A DNA stretch of 7,952 nt, taken from Alistipes sp. UBA928 (lineage in GTDB: Bacteria; Bacteroidota; Bacteroidia; Bacteroidales; Rikenellaceae). This document shows positions 6,890 through 7,952 of the stretch, piece by piece. Numbering within the stretch: the stretch's first letter is position 1; every line of letters begins with the position of its first letter. The position numbers were made by a program, and so were the translations under genes. The notes beneath the pieces are model-generated. The model saw only the letters and a program-made list of their open reading frames with translations, did no database searches and was not told where the DNA came from. The stretch covers positions 1 through 7,952 of the forward strand of contig DBDQ01000114.1 in NCBI GenBank assembly GCA_002293665.1, written 5' to 3'.

Positions 6890-7525
6890 TCAGAATCGTA
6901 CATAAGTCCCCAGATTCACCACTCCTTTATACCCGAATCCCCCCTCGAAATAGCCGCCGAACCTGTGCCCTCCGAATTTGACGCCGATCTCCGAGATGTG
7001 GGTCGTGAAGATCGTACTGTCCAGGGTGGCGCTCTCTCCCGTATCGGCGGCAGTGCGGACGGTACGATTATAAGCGGCGGCCAATCCCACCGAGCTGTAA
7101 AGGGTCACGTGTTCCCGTGTCAGGTAACGAAATTCGATCTCGGTGGCAAGAACGTAATAGTCGCGGTTCAGATGGCACTTTTGACTCTGCTTACTCCAGT
7201 AAAGATCCGAGTCGGCGGTGTTGCCCGAATACGAAAATGTCGCGCCGAGCGAAACCAGCTTCTCGAACCTGTATTTATATCCGGCCACCGCCGAAGGTTT
7301 AAACCGCAGGTTCGATTCCAGCGGTATGGCTCCATACGTAATCAGGGCGACGATTTGCCGGCCTATGGACGAAAGGTTGGGCATGGCACAAATTCCCGTC
7401 CCTGCGAAAAATTCATGATGGTACTCCACCGTATTGCGTTTCGCAACGACCGGCTGCTGTTCGTTCTGCGCGCTCGCGCTCACCGCAGCTGTTACGACGG
7501 CGGCAATCAAAATCAATTTCTTCAT
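6890..7525 (-). CDS. Small outer-membrane beta-barrel protein, function unknown
   Basis: This 211-residue protein starts with a standard Sec signal peptide: M-K-K, a hydrophobic core, then A-S-A|Q with predicted cleavage after residue 19. The rest is mostly amphipathic strands rich in Tyr, Phe and Gly, such as A-V-A-G-Y-K-Y-R-F, S-L-G-A-T-F-S-Y, E-I-E-F-R-Y and Y-F-E-G-G-F-G-Y. It ends in Y-V-R-F, the terminal aromatic strand recognised by the BAM machinery. This is the layout of the small 8-10-strand barrels common in Bacteroidota (outer-membrane beta-barrel domain families). No ligand, enzyme or transport role can be read from the sequence. ATG 7525 was chosen because it begins the signal peptide and sits just downstream of a -7 box; an in-frame Met at 7558 lies upstream of that promoter. 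The gene is divergent from yebC and shares an intergenic region that holds an FNR-like palindrome. Confidence 0.85.
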   Translation of the reverse strand: MKKLILIAAVVTAAVSASAQNEQQPVVAKRNTVEYHHEFFAGTGICAMPNLSSIGRQIVALITYGAIPLESNLRFKPSAVAGYKYRFEKLVSLGATFSYSGNTADSDLYWSKQSQKCHLNRDYYVLATEIEFRYLTREHVTLYSSVGLAAAYNRTVRTAADTGESATLDSTIFTTHISEIGVKFGGHRFGGYFEGGFGYKGVVNLGTYVRF

Positions 7526-7534
7526 AATTCGAGG

Positions 7535-7542
7535 CAAAGTTA
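7535..7542 (-). promoter_or_regulatory. -7 promoter box of the outer-membrane barrel gene
   Basis: On the minus strand, TAACTTTG (7542-7535) is an exact TAnnTTTG box. It ends 9 nt before the ATG at 7525, so the leader should be only about 5 nt. A weak -33 candidate (GTTTA) lies roughly 18-21 nt further upstream. The weakness of the -33 element would fit a promoter that needs an activator, and the palindrome at 7599-7620 is a candidate site. Confidence 0.6.
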
Positions 7543-7598
7543 AAGTTATGTTTATCATGTAAACCCCATGCTGGTCAAATCCTGCATGCCGATTATTA

Positions 7599-7620
7599 TT
7601 TCTTGATCCAAATCAAGAAA
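7599..7620. promoter_or_regulatory. Perfect FNR/CRP-type palindrome (TTGAT-N4-ATCAA)
   Basis: TTTCTTGAT, spacer CCAA, ATCAAGAAA: two perfect 9-bp arms around a 4-bp spacer. The central 14 bp match the FNR/Dnr consensus TTGAT-N4-ATCAA exactly. The centre (about 7609.5) is roughly 80 bp upstream of the predicted transcription start of the barrel gene and about 160 bp upstream of that of yebC. A CRP/FNR-family regulator is the natural candidate, acting on the barrel gene. Which regulator binds it in this organism is not known from the sequence. A hairpin role in RNA is less likely, since neither neighbouring gene reads through it. Confidence 0.5.
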
Positions 7621-7632
7621 GAGGCGTCCTCC

Positions 7633-7708
7633 GCGTCATTGCGAGCAGAGCGAAGCAATCCACTCTTCCACCCCTGGATTGCTTCGGGCTTTGCCCTCGC
7701 AATGACGC
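7633..7708. repeat. 76-bp Y-shaped inverted repeat, REP/MITE-like
   Basis: The outer arms pair perfectly over 13 bp (GCGTCATTGCGAG at 7633-7645 with 7696-7708). The inner arms pair perfectly over 12 bp (CGAAGCAATCCA at 7651-7662 with 7675-7686) around a 12-nt loop. Between the arms, the right side carries an extra small hairpin (GGGC-TTT-GCCC region, 7686-7696) that the left side lacks, giving a branched fold. The words CATTGCGAG and GAAGCAATCC recur in dispersed non-coding repeats of many unrelated bacteria. It lies between divergent promoters, so it is not a terminator for either flanking gene. No transposase or clear target-site duplication is seen. Confidence 0.75.
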
Positions 7709-7732
7709 TGGTCATAACAAAGGCACTTCATG

Positions 7733-7763
7733 TTTAAAAAGTAAAAAGTTTTTCGTAATTTTG
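7733..7763 (+). promoter_or_regulatory. yebC promoter (-7 TAATTTTG)
   Basis: TAATTTTG at 7756-7763 matches the Bacteroidota -7 box, with an A/T-rich upstream stretch and a -33-like TGTTTA whose TTTA (7733-7736) is separated from it by 19 nt. The box ends 24 nt before the yebC ATG, predicting a leader of about 20 nt that is A-rich (CACAAAAAAATCC), as is usual for start regions in this phylum, where Shine-Dalgarno pairing is weak. Confidence 0.65.
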
Positions 7764-7787
7764 CGCCACAAAAAAATCCACGAAACA

Positions 7788-7952
7788 ATGGGACGCGCAT
7801 TTGAATATCGGAAAGCCACCAAGCTGAAACGCTGGGGCAACATGGCGAGAGTGTTCACCAAACTCGGAAAAGGCATCGAGATGGCCGTCAAGGAGGGCGG
7901 CCCCGACCCAACCGGCAACACGCGCCTGCGCATGCTGATCCAGACCGCCAAG
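7788..7952 (+). CDS. yebC: YebC/PmpR/TACO1-family protein, N-terminal 55 residues (3' end outside window)
   Basis: The frame starts at ATG 7788 and runs open to the right edge. It begins M-G-R-A-F-E-Y-R-K and continues with K-R-W-G-N-M-A-R-V-F-T-K-L-G, then E-M-A-V-K-E-G-G-P-D-P and L-R-M-L-I-Q-T-A-K, the highly conserved first domain of YebC proteins in its Bacteroidota form. Full-length members have about 240-250 residues. The family is traditionally annotated as a DNA-binding transcriptional regulator (PmpR). The mitochondrial relative TACO1 and more recent bacterial work point to a ribosome-associated role in translating difficult proline-rich stretches, so either annotation should be held loosely. 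The gene has its own promoter and is transcribed away from the barrel gene. Family membership is secure despite the truncation by the window edge. Confidence 0.93.
   Translation, partial: MGRAFEYRKATKLKRWGNMARVFTKLGKGIEMAVKEGGPDPTGNTRLRMLIQTAK

Noticed and set aside
7526..7558. Upstream in-frame Met (7558) as the start of the barrel protein
   Set aside because: The 11 extra residues precede a complete signal peptide and would be encoded upstream of and across the promoter's -7 box.
7570..7714. 8-bp direct repeats GCTGGTCA (7570-7577 and 7707-7714) flanking the palindromes as a possible target-site duplication
   Set aside because: The right copy overlaps the end of the inverted repeat and the left copy is more than 50 bp from its other end, so the geometry does not fit an insertion.

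Overview
The window reads as the chromosome of a GC-rich member of the Bacteroidota, most like an Alistipes/Rikenellaceae gut anaerobe. The evidence is Mfa/FimA-type fimbrial lipoproteins, a Bacteroidota-style small outer-membrane barrel ending in Y-V-R-F, a YebC typical of the phylum, and four promoter boxes of the form TAnnTTTG (the Bacteroidota -7 element). The genus is an inference from composition and gene style; no marker gene was compared.

Bases 1-5533 hold a tightly packed plus-strand fimbrial operon. It begins with the C-terminal part of a FimB/Mfa2-type anchor subunit, whose gene starts before the window. Two very large lipoproteins follow (768 and 891 residues), 2 and 9 nt apart. 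They are paralogues. Each has a fimbrillin-like N-terminal half, a BACON/Ig-like middle (one such unit in the first, two in the second), and a roughly 280-290-residue C-terminal alpha/beta domain that resembles a non-catalytic class I glutamine-amidotransferase/ThuA/DUF4350-like fold. This composite architecture is the most unusual thing in the window. The likeliest reading is accessory or tip subunits of a type V pilus.

Bases 5534-6840 hold two unrelated housekeeping-type genes facing each other: a lone precorrin-2 C20-methyltransferase (cobalamin corrin ring) and, on the minus strand, a TsaC/YrdC threonylcarbamoyl-AMP synthase (tRNA t6A37). Their 3' ends overlap by 11 bp. The tsaC promoter lies so close to its ATG that the mRNA should be nearly leaderless.

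Bases 6890-7525 encode a small outer-membrane beta-barrel protein on the minus strand. The 262-bp divergent intergenic region 7526-7787 holds the barrel gene's promoter, a perfect FNR/CRP-type palindrome (TTGAT-N4-ATCAA core), a 76-bp Y-shaped REP/MITE-like inverted repeat and the promoter of a yebC gene that runs off the right edge. No tRNA, rRNA, CRISPR array, transposase or convincing intrinsic terminator was seen.
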